The translations under genes were made by a program, and so were the position numbers. DNA of 64,000 bases, taken from Actinomadura luzonensis (GTDB taxonomy: Bacteria > Actinomycetota > Actinomycetes > Streptosporangiales > Streptosporangiaceae). The notes below the pieces were generated by a model. It saw only the letters and a program-made list of their open reading frames with translations. It was not told the origin of the DNA and did no database searches. The stretch lies in NCBI RefSeq assembly GCF_022664455.2, contig NZ_JAKRKC020000001.1, forward strand, positions 3,601,001-3,665,000. Direction: 5' to 3'. This document shows positions 50,759 to 61,173 of this stretch, piece after piece. Position 1 is the first letter of the stretch. Each line of letters starts with the position of its first letter.

Positions 50759-53700
50759 ATGCGCACGCCGCTGGTCGTCAGGAGGGCGCTCGGCGAGCCG
50801 CTGCTCCTGCTGGCCGCGTTCGGCTCGATCCTGCTGGCGACCACGACCCTGGTGGCGCTGGCCGGGTACGCCACCTCGACCGCCGAGGCCGGCGTCCGCA
50901 GGGCGCTGGAGAGCGCGCCCCTCCGGCAGACGGCCGCCACGGTCAGCGCGCCGGTCACCGCCGGGACCTTCCCGGTGGACGACCGGGCCGTCCGCGCCGA
51001 CCTCGCCCGGGTCTACCCCGCTCCCCCGGTCGTCACCACGAGCCTGCGCTCCGACTCCTACGTCATGCCCGGCCAGGACGGCGAGGACGAGCCCGAGCTG
51101 CTGAGGTTCGGCAGCCACGACGGGCTCGACCGGCACGCCCGGCTGGTGTCCGGCCGGTGGCCCCGGGCGGGCGGCACGGCGGGCGGCACAGCGGGCGGCA
51201 CGGTGGTCGAGGCGGCGGTCCCGCTCCCGGCGGCCGAGGCCACCGGGTTCGCGGCGGGCCGCTCGTTCGTCACGAAGGGGCGGCTGGACGGCCGCCCGGT
51301 CACGGTGCGCGTCGTCGGCGTCTTCCGGCTGGCGGACCCGGTCAGCGAACGCTGGGCGAACGAGCCGCTGCTCGCCCGGGGCGTCGAGCGCGGTGCGTTC
51401 ACCACGTACGGGCCGCTGATGGTCCCCCGGGAGACCTTCCTGGCCCGGTTCGCCACCGGCGTGCGGGCCGTCTGGACCGCCGAGCCCGCGCTCGGCACGC
51501 TGACCCCCGACCGGCTGCCGTCGCTCGCCGCCGCGATCGGCGGGACCGGCGCGCGGCTGGCGGCGGCGGGCTGCGCCGACTGCCTGGCCGCCAGCCGGCT
51601 GCCCGGCCTGCTGACGCAGCTCGCCACCGCGTCCCTGGTGGCCCGCTCCATGATGCTGATCCCGGTGCTGCAGCTGCTGGTGCTGGCCGCGTACGCGCTG
51701 ACGCTGACCGCCCGGCTGCTGGCCGAGCACCGCCGCATGGAGGTGGCGCTGCTGCGCTCGCGCGGCGCGGGCACCGGCCGCCTCGCGGCGCTCGCGGCCG
51801 GTGAGGCGCTGCTGGTGGCGGTGCCGTGCGCGGTGGCCGCGCCGTTCCTCGGGCCGCCGCTGCTGTCGCTGGTCGGCGCGCTGCCGTGGATCAGGACGGC
51901 GGGGGCGGGGCAGGCGCCCGGTCTGGGGATGTTCCTGGTGTCGTCCGCGGTGGCACTGGCCGCGGCCGGGCTGCTGGCGCTGCCGGCGCTGGCCGGGGCG
52001 CGGCGCACGTACGTGGAGGAGCAGACGGCGCGCGGGCGCGGCCTGCGCGGCCTGGCCGCGGGCGCGGCGCGGACCTCGCGCTGCTGGCGGTGGCCGGGCT
52101 GGCGGTCTGGCAGCTCCTCCGCTACGGCGGGCCGGTCACGGCGACCGCCGGCGGCGGGCTCGGCATCGACCCGCTCATCGTCTCCGGCCCGGCGCTGGCC
52201 CTGCTCGCGGGCGGCCTGCTCGGGCTGCGGCTGGTGCCGCGGGTGTCGCGGCCGGTCGCCCGGCTGGCGGCGCGGCGGCCCGCGCTGGCCCCCGCGCTCG
52301 GCGCCTGGCAGGTCAGCAGGCGCCCGCTCCGGTACGCGGGCCCGGCGCTGCTGCTCACCATGGCGGTCGCGATCGGCGTCCTGTCCCTGGTCACCACCGC
52401 CACCTGGCAGGGCTCGCAGCTCGACCAGGCCCGTCACCAGGCGGGGGCCGACCTGCGGCTGTCGGGGCCGGTGGAGGGGGCCGAGCTGGGGCCGCTCGGG
52501 CGCGGCACGGCGTTCACCGCGCTGCCGGGCGTGACCGCCTTCTCCCCCGCCTTCCGGGGGCAGAGCGAGGTCAGTGGCGCGAGCGCGCTGCTGCTCGGCC
52601 TGGACGCGGCCCGCCTCGGCGAGCTGTTCCACCTGCGTCCCGACCTGTCGGACCAGAGCGTCGCCCAGCTCGCCCGCGCCCTGCCGGGCGAGCGGGCGGG
52701 CCGGCTGGAGCTGCCGGGACGGCCGCGCACGCTCGCCGTGACCGCCGAGGCGGGCGCCGCCGGACCGGCCCGGCTGGTCCTGTCGGACGCGCTCGGCGCG
52801 TGGCAGGACGTGCTGCTCGGCGAGCTGCGTCCGGGCGTCAACCGCGTCGACCTGGACCTGCGGGAGCTGGCCGGGCGCTCCGGGCAGATCACCTACCCGC
52901 TGTCGGTGCGCGGCCTGATCGCCGATGAGCCGACCCGGCTGCGGCTCACCGGGCTGCGCGCGGACGGCCGCGACGTGCCGCTCGCCGGCGCCGCCGTCAC
53001 GGTGGTCGGAGCGGTGCCCGTCACGGTGGCCGGCACGGTGGCCGCCGCGCCGCGCGAGCCCGGGCCGCTGCCCGTCGTGCTCACCTCGGGCCTGGCCGCC
53101 TCGCTCAAGCTGCGTGCCGGGCAGACCGGGCGGGTCACGCTGTCCGGCCGGATCACCCGGATCCAGGTGGCCGGCATCGTGGCGAGCATGCCGACGGCCG
53201 CCGCCGGGCAGCAGGCCGTGCTCGCCGACTGGGAGACGCTGCAGGCGTACGAGCTGGCCGCGGCCCGGCCGCCCCGGCCCGCCACCGAGTGGTGGCTCGC
53301 CGCCGCCGGCACCGGACCCGCACGGGAGCTGCTGCGCCGCAACCCGCAGTGGGAGGTGAGCGTGGTCGACCGGGCCGGGCTGGCGGCGGCCCTGCGCGAC
53401 GACCCGCTGGCCGGCGGCCTGCAGGGGGCGCTGGTCCTGGGGTTCGCCGCGGCGATGGGGTTCGCGGTGCTCGGGTTCCTGGTGAACGCCGTGGTCGTGG
53501 TGCGCGAGCGCGGCGCCGAGTTCGCGGTGCTGCGGGCGCTCGGCGCCGGGCCGCGGCAGGTGCTCGGGCTGCTGGCGGTGGAGCAGGCGTTCGTCATCGG
53601 GCTGTCGCCCGTGGCCGGCGCCGGGCTCGCCGTGCTGGTCGGGCACCTGGTGATCCCGCGCATCGTGCTCACCGGGCAGGCGTCGGCGGTCACGCCGGAC

Positions 53701-53825
53701 GTGCTGCCGCGCGTCCGTGGGCGGCCGCGGCCGCGCTGACCGGCCTCGTGGCGGCGGCGCTGCTGGCGATCGTCGCCGGGCTGGCGCGCCGCCTGCGGCG
53801 CGGGCGGGCGGTGGACGACCGGTGA
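50759..53825 (+). pseudogene. FtsX-like ABC permease with two frameshifts
   Basis: Three frames join into one protein of about 1022 residues. Frame 1 runs from the ATG at 50759 (one helix, large outside domain, helices around VLQLLVLAAYALTLTARLLA) to about 52065. Frame 2 continues with ADLALLAVAGLAVWQLLRYG and the second half, to about 53710. Frame 3 supplies the last helix (WAAAAALTGLVAAALLAIVA). The length is right if one base is missing at each junction; at the second, a C in a CCC run would do. Two FtsX domains, MacB-like. No ATPase gene is nearby. Either decay or sequencing error. Confidence 0.82.
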
Positions 53826-56406
53826 GGATCACGGCGCTGGCCCGGGCGCACGCGGGCACGTCGGCGCTGCTCGCGGTGCTGACGGCGGTCGCCTGCCTGC
53901 TCCTCGCGGGGCTCCCCCGCACGGTGCAGGGCGCGTTCGACGACACCCTGCGCCGGTCGCTGAGCGCCGCCCCCGCCGTGCGGACCGACCTGACCGTCGT
54001 CGGCGAGCCCGCCACCACCGACGGCGACCTGCACGAACGGGCCCCGTTCGAGGCCCTGGACGCCCGGTGGCGCGGCCTGCTGCCGGCCGCGCTGCGGCCT
54101 CTCACGAGGTCCGGCGGTCACATCAGCGCGAAGACCGTCCGCACCCCCGTCTTCGGCGGGACCGGCCCCGCCGGCCGGTACATCAACCTCGGCTGGCTGT
54201 CCGACGCCGGCCGGCGGGTGCGCTGGGTGCGGGGCCGCGAGCCGGGCGGCACGTCCGTCATGCCCTACCTGGACCGGACGATCCCGCTGGTCGAGGTGGG
54301 CGTCGTGGACGAGGCGGCGCGGACGATGGGCCTGCGGATCGGCCAGACCGAGCTGGTCGGCGCGAACGACCTCGTCGCCGTGCGGATCGTCGGCGTGTTC
54401 ACCGCCGTGCGCCCCGGCGACCGCGTCTGGAGCCACGACCTCGACGTCCTGCACGTCACCCGGATCGTGCCGGAGGACGCGCCGGAGGAGCTGCACACCA
54501 CGGCCCTGCTGTCCGACGCGGGGCTCTCCGCGCTCGGCAGCAGGGCCCGCACGCTCACCTACCGCTGGGTCCTGCCGGTCGACGGGCGGGCGGCGGACGC
54601 GGCCGGCGCGGCCGAACTGCACGCGGCGGCCGCCGAGTTCGGCCGGCAGCTCGCGGTCCAGGGCACCTCCACCATGAACTTCCGCCTGGTCACCGGGCTG
54701 CCGCAGCTCCTCGCCGGCTTCCTGGCCGCGCAGTCGGCCGCGCGGACCGTCATGTACCTGGTGCTCGGCGGGCTGCTCGCGGTCGCGCTCGGCGTGATCG
54801 CGCTCGGCGTGCGGCTGCTCGGCGACCGGATGGAGCCGGCGCTGGCGCTGGCGCGGGCGCGCGGCGGGTCGCTGCGGCAGGTCGCCGGGGCGCAGGCGGC
54901 GCTGACCGGGCTCGCGGTCGGGCCGGCGGCGCTGGCCGGGTACGGGCTGTCGTTCCTGGTGCCGGGGCCCGTGCCGCCGGTCGCGCACCTCGGGCCGGCG
55001 GTCGTGCTCGGCACCGCCGTGGGCTTCGCCGCCGTGCGGGCGGCCGGCCGGCACCGGGCGCGCCGCTGCGCAGCGGCGCGACGCTGGCCGCCGCCCGGCC
55101 GTCCGCGCGGCGGGTGACGCTGGAGGCGCTGGTCGTCGTGGTCGCGGCGGCGGGGGCGTACCTGTTGCGGGCGCGGGGCCTGACGGCGTCGGGGCAGGAC
55201 CCGTTCCTGCTGCTCATCCCGGTCGCGCTGACGCTCGCGGTCGCGCTGGTGGTCCTGCGGTGCTACCCGTACCCGCTGCGGCTGCTGGTGCGGGTGGCGG
55301 GGCGCGGGCGGGCCGCCGTGCCGTTCCTGGGGCTGGCGCGGGCGGCCAGGGCCCGCTCGGTCAGCGCGCTGCCGGTGCTGGTGCTGCTGCCCGCGCTGAG
55401 CGTGTCGGTGTTCGCGGCGGTGATCGCGGACGGCATCGCCGCCACGCAGCGGCTGGCGTCCTGGCAGCAGGTGGGCGCGCCGGTCAAGGTGACGTCCGAC
55501 ACCGATCTCCCGGCCGCCACGGTGGCGCGGGTGCGGGCGGCTCCCGGGGTGGAGCGGGTGACGCTCGCGCTGCGCGGCCGGGTGCAGCTCGGGCCCGGCG
55601 GCGAGCAGCCGTACGCGGTCGCGGTGGACCTCGCCGAGTGGCGGCGGGTCGCCGAGGACGGCCCCCTCGCCCTGCCCGCGCCGATCCCGGCCGGGTCGGC
55701 CCTGCTGTCCCCCTCGCTGGCCGGGCTGGACGCCTTCGAGCTGCGGTGGTTGTCGCCGGTGCGGCTCGGCGCGCGGGGCGTGATCGGCTCCATCCCTGGC
55801 TTCTACCAGGACGGGCAGTTCCTGCTGGTGCCGCGTGAGGTGCTGCCCTGGCCGGCGGCGAACACGCTGCTGATCAAGGGCGACGTCTCCCCCGCCGAGC
55901 TGGCCCGGCTGGTGCCCTCGGCCACCGTCGAGACGCAGGAGCAGGCGCTCGCCGCGCTGCGGGCCGACCCGCTCACCGGGACGGTCCGCTGGACGCTGCT
56001 GGTGGTGACGGTGGCGCTGGGGGCGTACGCGCTGGCGGCGATCGTCCTGTCGCTGGTCGTCGGCGCGCCGGAGCGGGCCAGGGCGGTCTCGCTCCTGCGG
56101 ACGCTGGGGCTCCAGGAACGGCAGGCGGCGCGGCTCACCGTCCTGGAGCTGCTGCCCCTGGTCGTGGTGACCGCGCCGGCCGGGCTCGTCCTGGGGCTCG
56201 TGCTGCCGGTCGCGCTGGGGCCCGGTGTGGACCTGTCGTCGTACGCGGGCGGCCTGGCCGTGCGCGACTACTCCCCCGATCTGCTCACGCCGCTGGCGCT
56301 GGCGGCGGGGCTGGCCGGGTGCGCGGTGCTCGGCGCGCGCGTGCACACCGCGCTCGCGCGCCGCCGCAACCTGGGGGCGGTGCTGCGCGTGGGCGACCCC
56401 ACCTGA
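53822..56406 (+). pseudogene. Second FtsX-like ABC permease with one frameshift
   Basis: Starts at a GTG overlapping the restored stop of the previous permease (GTGA). Frame 1 (VRITALARAHAGTSALLAVL, outside domain, helices near MYLVLGGLLAVALGVIALGV) runs to about 55050. The next frame continues with PLRSGATLAAARPSARRVTL to the end at 56406 (helices and FtsX block LVVGAPERARAVSLLRTLGL). One missing base at about 55040-55065 explains it; the restored length is 861 residues. It forms a pair with the preceding permease. The coupling ATPase is not in the window. Confidence 0.82.
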
Positions 56407-56412
56407 CGGGGC

Positions 56413-56468
56413 GGGGGCTCAGGACGGGGGCTCAGGACAGGGGCTCTCAGGACAGGGGCTCTCAGGAC
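56413..56468. repeat. 13-15-bp tandem repeat between converging genes
   Basis: Four consecutive units of GGGGCT(CT)CAGGAC(A/G) lie between the permease and AfsR-type gene ends. A related CGGGCTCAGGAC at 56491-56502 contains the stop (complement of 56496-56498) of the AfsR-type gene, so the array appears to be derived from the gene's 3' end. Confidence 0.85.
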
Positions 56469-56495
56469 GGGGGCGCGGAACGGGAGACGCCGGGC

Positions 56496-59400
56496 TCAGG
56501 ACGCGAGCGCGGTCTCGGCCAGTTCGCGCCAGTCCTGCCGCCGCCCGGCCTGGGTCGCCTCGGCGAAGGCGGCCTCGCTGAGGCGTTCGGCCGCCTTCCC
56601 GGCGATCCTGGCGATGTCCGGCTGCGAGCGGTCGGGTGTGCCGCGCACGCTCTCGCCGGCCGCGAGCAGCCGCGCGGCCAGCTCGTCCTGGCCCCGGCGC
56701 AGCGCGAGGTCGGCGAGGCCGACCAGCATCGAGGCGACGGTCGGCGGGTGCACGTGCTCGCCGGCCGTGGCCACCTGGAACATCTCCGCCCGGTACGCGC
56801 GGGCCTGCTCGAGATCCTCGGCGAGGTAGCCGGACACGTCCAGGACGTGCGGGCGGATGGACTCGACCGCCCCGGCCGCGCTCAGCGCCTCGCGGGCCGC
56901 GGCCAGGTGCTCGTACGCCTGGCCCGGCTCGCCGCGCCAGCGGGCCAGCTGCGCCTTGGCGAGCGCCAGCTCGGCGAGCGCGTCCGGCCAGGCGGTGCGG
57001 CTCGCGCGCCGGTCGGCGTCCGCCATGGCGGCGGCGCTCGCCTCCTCCTCGCCGAGCAGCCAGTACAGCGCGGCCTGCCGGGCCCGCATGCCGACGACGT
57101 CCTCGCTCGCGCCCAGCTCGCTCGTCGCCACGACCGCCTCCTCGTAGTGCTCGCAGGCGCGGGCGAACTCGCCGCGGACGGCGAGCCGTTCGGCGAGGAA
57201 GGTCAGCGTCAGGGAGAGCCCCATGCGCTCGCCCAGCTCCCGGAACTCGGCGAGGGCCAGCTCGGCGTCGGCGTCGACGTCGGTCGCGTCGCCGCTGAGC
57301 GTGAGCCGCAGCCGGCCGCGCGTGAGCCTGGCCTGGGCGCGCACCCACGGGTCGGCGCCGGCGATGAGCGGCTCGAACGCGGGCAGGAACGCCTGCGGGC
57401 CCTCCAGCGTCCGCAGCAGCAGCGACACGAACCCGAGCAGCGGGCGGCGGGAGCCGCTGCGCTCGGCGTACAGGTGCGCCTCCTGGATCCACTTGCGCGC
57501 CTGGAACTGGTCGCCGCTGACCCCGGAGGTCTCGAACAGCGTCACCATGAGGTACGCCATCGCGCGCACCTCGTCGGACGCCTCGCCGGGCAGCGAGGCC
57601 GCCGCGACGCTCAGCTCGGTGCCCTCGGCCCGGTGGCCGCCCACGTACCAGTACAGGCCGAGGGCCGCGACCATGCGCATCGCCTCGTGCGCCCAGCCCT
57701 CGGCGATGGCCCCGCGCAGCGCGGCGCCGACGTTGTCGTGCTCGGCCGCCAGCCGCGCCATCCACTCCAGCTGCTCGGCGCGCAGCAGGTGCGGCTCGGC
57801 GGCCTCGGCCAGCTCGGTGAAGTACGCGAGGTGCGCGCGGCGCGCCTGCTCGCTCTCCCCCGCCTCGTCGAGGCGGTGCGCCGCGTACTCCCTGATGATG
57901 TTGAGCATGCGGTAGCGGGGGGCGCCCTCGCCGTCGGCGAGCACCAGCGACTTGTCGATCAGCGCGGCCAGCACGTCGAACACCGGCTCGTCGAGCGCGT
58001 CGCGCCCGGCGGTGAACGTCTCGCCGCCGCACACCCGTTCGGCCGCCTCCAGGCTCGCCCCGCCCGCGAACACCGACAACCGCCGCAGCACGACGCGCTC
58101 GGCCTCGGTCAGCAGGTCCCAGCTCCAGTCCACGACCGCGCGCAGCGTCTTGTGCCGGGGCAGCGCCGTGCGGCTGCCGCTGGTCAGCAGGCGGAAGCGG
58201 TCGTCGAGGCGGCGGGCGAGCTGGTCGACGGGCATGCTGCGCAGCCGCGCCGCGGCCAGCTCGATCGCCAGCGGCATGCCGTCGAGCGCCCGGCAGACCC
58301 GGGCCATGGCGGCCAGCGTCTCGGGGTCGGCGCCGATGTCCTTGCGCACCAGCTCCGCGCGGTCGCGCAGCAGCCGCACCGCGGGCGAGGACCCGGCCGC
58401 GGCGGGGTCGGCGCCCTGCGCGGGCAGCGCGAGCGGCTCGACCTGCCACAACATCTCGCCGGTGATGCCGAGCGGCTCCCTGCTGGTGGCCAGGATGCGC
58501 AGCCTGCGGCACTCGCCGAGCAGCCGGTCGGCGAAGGCCGCGGCCTCCTCGATCAGGTGCTCGCAGTTGTCCAGGATGAGCAGCATGGCGCGGTCCCGTA
58601 CGGCGGCGACCAGCCGGTCCATGGGCTCCCCGGCGCGCGCGCCGCCGAGCACCCCCTGCTCGCGCAGGCCGATCGCGGTGAGCGCGGCCTGCGCGAGGTC
58701 GCCGCCCGGCCGGACGGCGGCCAGCTCGACCAGCCACGCGCCGTCGGGCAGCTCGGCGAGCATGGTGCGCGCGGTCTCGGTGGCCGTCCGCGTCTTGCCG
58801 GAGCCGCCCGCGCCCGTCAGGGTGACCAGGCGGTGCCTGAGGGCCAGGTCGGCGATCGCGGGGAGGTCGGCGTCCTTGCCGACGAAGCTGGTCAGCTCGG
58901 CGCGCAGGTTCGTCCTGCGGTTCTCCGGGCGTTCGCCCAGCTCGCCGCGGAGCAGCGCGGTGTGCAGCGCGGACAGCTCGGCCGAGGGGTCGGCGCCCAG
59001 CTCGTCGGCGAGCCGCTCGCGGGTGCGCTGGTACACCGTCAGCGCCTCGTTGCCGCGTCCCGCCTCGGCGAGCGCCCGCATCAGGGCCGCGACGAAGCCT
59101 TCACGCAGCGGGTACGTGGCGACCAGCTCGGTCAGCTCGGACACCAGCTCCGAGCCGCGGCCGAGCCGGATGTCGGCGTCGACCCGGTCGCCGAGCGCGG
59201 CGACGTGCAGCTCCTCCAGCCGGGCGGCGGCGGCGTCGAACGCCTCGCTGTCCTGCAGGGCGATGTCGGCCATGGCCGGGCCGCGCCACAGGGCGAGGGC
59301 CTGGCGCAGCAGCTCGGCGCGCGGCTCCGGCTCGGTGGCGGCGCGGGCCCGGCCGACCAGCCGCTCGAACCTGGCCACGTCTACGGCCTCGGGGGCGAGC

Positions 59401-59666
59401 GCCAGCCGGTAGCCGCCGGACTCCGCCTCGATCACCCCGTCGGGAAGCACTCTGCGCAGCCTGGACACCAGCGCCTGCAGGGCGTTCACCTCGTCCGCGG
59501 GCGGCCGCTCACCCCAGATCCACGCGGCGAGCCGGCCGCGGGTGACGATCCGGCCGGGTTCGAGGGCGAGCGCGGCCAGCAGGCCGCGCAGCCGGGCTCC
59601 CGGAACCTCGACCGCGGTCCCGTCCTGGTTGCGGACCTCGAACGGCCCGAGCAATCCCACGTGCAC
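56496..59666 (-). CDS. AfsR/SARP-type (BTAD) regulator with STAND ATPase
   Basis: 1056 residues. OmpR-like DNA-binding domain at about 1-90 (LLGPFEVRNQDGTAVEVPGA), bacterial transcriptional activation domain to about 245, NB-ARC ATPase (P-loop TGAGGSGKTRT, Walker B LLILDNCEHLIEE, ATSREPLG sensor), winged helix, then TPR-like helices to the end. This is the full AfsR architecture. Such proteins activate secondary-metabolite or stress genes; no cluster is visible here, so the target is elsewhere or is the divergent lactonase gene. GTG at 59666; a GTG six bases on is also possible. No clear ribosome site. Confidence 0.92.
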   Translation of the reverse strand: MHVGLLGPFEVRNQDGTAVEVPGARLRGLLAALALEPGRIVTRGRLAAWIWGERPPADEVNALQALVSRLRRVLPDGVIEAESGGYRLALAPEAVDVARFERLVGRARAATEPEPRAELLRQALALWRGPAMADIALQDSEAFDAAAARLEELHVAALGDRVDADIRLGRGSELVSELTELVATYPLREGFVAALMRALAEAGRGNEALTVYQRTRERLADELGADPSAELSALHTALLRGELGERPENRRTNLRAELTSFVGKDADLPAIADLALRHRLVTLTGAGGSGKTRTATETARTMLAELPDGAWLVELAAVRPGGDLAQAALTAIGLREQGVLGGARAGEPMDRLVAAVRDRAMLLILDNCEHLIEEAAAFADRLLGECRRLRILATSREPLGITGEMLWQVEPLALPAQGADPAAAGSSPAVRLLRDRAELVRKDIGADPETLAAMARVCRALDGMPLAIELAAARLRSMPVDQLARRLDDRFRLLTSGSRTALPRHKTLRAVVDWSWDLLTEAERVVLRRLSVFAGGASLEAAERVCGGETFTAGRDALDEPVFDVLAALIDKSLVLADGEGAPRYRMLNIIREYAAHRLDEAGESEQARRAHLAYFTELAEAAEPHLLRAEQLEWMARLAAEHDNVGAALRGAIAEGWAHEAMRMVAALGLYWYVGGHRAEGTELSVAAASLPGEASDEVRAMAYLMVTLFETSGVSGDQFQARKWIQEAHLYAERSGSRRPLLGFVSLLLRTLEGPQAFLPAFEPLIAGADPWVRAQARLTRGRLRLTLSGDATDVDADAELALAEFRELGERMGLSLTLTFLAERLAVRGEFARACEHYEEAVVATSELGASEDVVGMRARQAALYWLLGEEEASAAAMADADRRASRTAWPDALAELALAKAQLARWRGEPGQAYEHLAAAREALSAAGAVESIRPHVLDVSGYLAEDLEQARAYRAEMFQVATAGEHVHPPTVASMLVGLADLALRRGQDELAARLLAAGESVRGTPDRSQPDIARIAGKAAERLSEAAFAEATQAGRRQDWRELAETALAS

Positions 59667-59739
59667 GGAGGCAATTGTGCCGAACGTTGACGTCAACCGG
59701 CGAATCGGTCGCCCGGGGCCCCCTTCCGCCCTCCAATAG

Positions 59740-59767
59740 TTGACACGACATATATGTCGTGTAATGT
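59740..59767 (+). promoter_or_regulatory. Promoter and perfect operator of the MBL-MarR operon
   Basis: ACACGACATATATGTCGTGT (59743-59762) is a perfect 20-bp palindrome. TTGACA (59740-59745) and TAATGT (59762-59767) flank it with a 16-bp spacer. The operator therefore fills the spacer. The expected transcription start coincides with the ATG at 59775, so the message may be leaderless. The MarR protein of the same operon is the likely ligand. Confidence 0.8.
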
Positions 59768-59774
59768 AATTCCC

Positions 59775-60635
59775 ATGACCGTCAAGAACGTCTCCGTCGT
59801 CAGCACCGGCGCCGTCTCCATCCACCCCGAGCACGTCCTGCGCTCCCGCAAGCCGCTGCACTGGTGGGTGATGACCTCGCGCCGGTGGACGGCGCCCCGC
59901 CCCATCAACGTGTACGTGATCGAGCACGACAACGGGCTGGTCCTGTTCGACACCGGCCAGGACCGCAGGTCGGTCACCGACCCGCGCTACTTCCCCGGCG
60001 GGCCGGCCGGGCTGTTCTACCGGCGCCTGGCCCGCTTCGAGATCGCCGCCGACCAGACCCTCACCGCCCGCCTGGCCGCCCAGGGCCACGACATCGCCGA
60101 GGTCCGGATCGCGATCGTCTCCCACCTGCACCAGGACCACGTCGGCGGGCTGCGCGAGCTGACCCACGCCGAGATCATGGTCAGCGCGCAGGAGTGGGCC
60201 ACGCTGCGCGAGCCCCGCCCCGAGCTGCGCGGGCTGCTGCGCGACCACATCGAGCTGCCCGGGCTGCGCCCCCGCCACCCCGCCTTCCGGCCCGTGCCCG
60301 GCATCGCCCCCTTCACCGAGGGCCACGACCTGTTCGGGGACGGCTCCCTGGTGCTGGTCCCGACCCCGGGCCACACCCCCGGGTCGATGTCCCTGCTGGT
60401 CCGGCGGCCCGGCCGCGACCCGCTGCTCATGGTCGGCGACCTCACCTACGACGACCGCCTGCTGCGGGAGGGACGGCTCGCCGGGGTCGGCGAGAAGGAG
60501 GGGCTGCGCGCCAGCACCGAGCTGGTCAACGAGTTCCGCCGGCGCAACCCCGGCGTGACGGTGCTCGCCGCCCACGACCCGGGAGCCGCCGCCGCCCTCG
60601 CCGCCGCCGGGGGTGTCGCGCATGCGGCCCGCTGA
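59775..60635 (+). CDS. Metallo-beta-lactamase-fold hydrolase (AHL-lactonase-like)
   Basis: 286 residues. The two-zinc site is complete: SHLHQDHVGG (HxHxDH), PGHTPGS, the bridging Asp in MVGDLTYDD and the last His in VLAAHDPG. The general layout, with DTGQD near residue 65, follows N-acyl-homoserine lactonases of the AiiA/AttM type. Other lactones are possible. No signal peptide. It overlaps the downstream MarR gene by 14 bp and sits behind a perfect palindromic operator, so it is probably induced by its substrate or a related compound. Confidence 0.88.
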   Translation: MTVKNVSVVSTGAVSIHPEHVLRSRKPLHWWVMTSRRWTAPRPINVYVIEHDNGLVLFDTGQDRRSVTDPRYFPGGPAGLFYRRLARFEIAADQTLTARLAAQGHDIAEVRIAIVSHLHQDHVGGLRELTHAEIMVSAQEWATLREPRPELRGLLRDHIELPGLRPRHPAFRPVPGIAPFTEGHDLFGDGSLVLVPTPGHTPGSMSLLVRRPGRDPLLMVGDLTYDDRLLREGRLAGVGEKEGLRASTELVNEFRRRNPGVTVLAAHDPGAAAALAAAGGVAHAAR

Positions 60636-61074
60636 GGAGTTCCGCTACCTGGTGCTGGCCGCCCAGCGCGAGGGCAACCGGCTGCTCGGCCAGGCCCTCA
60701 AGCCGCTCGGCGTCACCTCCTCCCAGGCCGAGGTGCTGCGCCTGCTCCAGGACCGCCAGCCGCTCACGCTGTCCGGCCTCGGCGACCTGCTGGTGTGCGA
60801 GAGCGGCAACAGCCCGAGCCGCCTGGTCGAGCGGCTGGTGCAGGCCGGGCTCGTCCGCCGCGACGTCCCCGAGCACGACCGCCGCCACATCGAGCTCACC
60901 CTCACCCCGCAGGGCCAGGACCTCGCCCGCCGGATCGCCGCGATCGAGAACGACCTCTACGCCGCCATCGACGCCTCCGCCGCCGACCTCGAGCCGGCCA
61001 TGGCCGCGCTGCGGGCCTTCGTCCGGGACCTGCCGTCGGGCCAGGCCCTCGCCCGCCGCACCGGGCCCGCCTGA
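60622..61074 (+). CDS. MarR-family transcriptional regulator
   Basis: 150 residues: MarR winged helix with VTSSQAEVLRLLQDRQPLTL, recognition helix around GNSPSRLVERLVQAG, wing with EHDRRHIELTLT. The ATG at 60622 lies within the lactonase 3' end after GGGGG; GTG at 60613 is an alternative. It probably binds the 20-bp palindrome in its own operon promoter. Confidence 0.9.
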   Translation: MRPAEEFRYLVLAAQREGNRLLGQALKPLGVTSSQAEVLRLLQDRQPLTLSGLGDLLVCESGNSPSRLVERLVQAGLVRRDVPEHDRRHIELTLTPQGQDLARRIAAIENDLYAAIDASAADLEPAMAALRAFVRDLPSGQALARRTGPA

Positions 61075-61173
61075 GCGGCGGCCGCCGGGACGGCGGCGGG
61101 CGACGATCTTGACCTGGGGGCGGGCAGCGGCGATCATCACGGGATCGGCCCCGAGCCAGGGAGGCAGCAAGCC

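Noticed and set aside
51058..54105. A 1015-codon minus-strand frame across the first FtsX permease
   Set aside because: Shadow of membrane-protein codons; proline/arginine/serine rich with no domain. The plus-strand frames carry clear FtsX features.
56319..59690. A 1123-codon open frame on the plus strand opposite the AfsR-type gene
   Set aside because: The sequence is low-complexity Arg/Gly/Ala/Val and mirrors codon positions of the real minus-strand gene; high GC leaves antisense frames open. No domain is recognisable.
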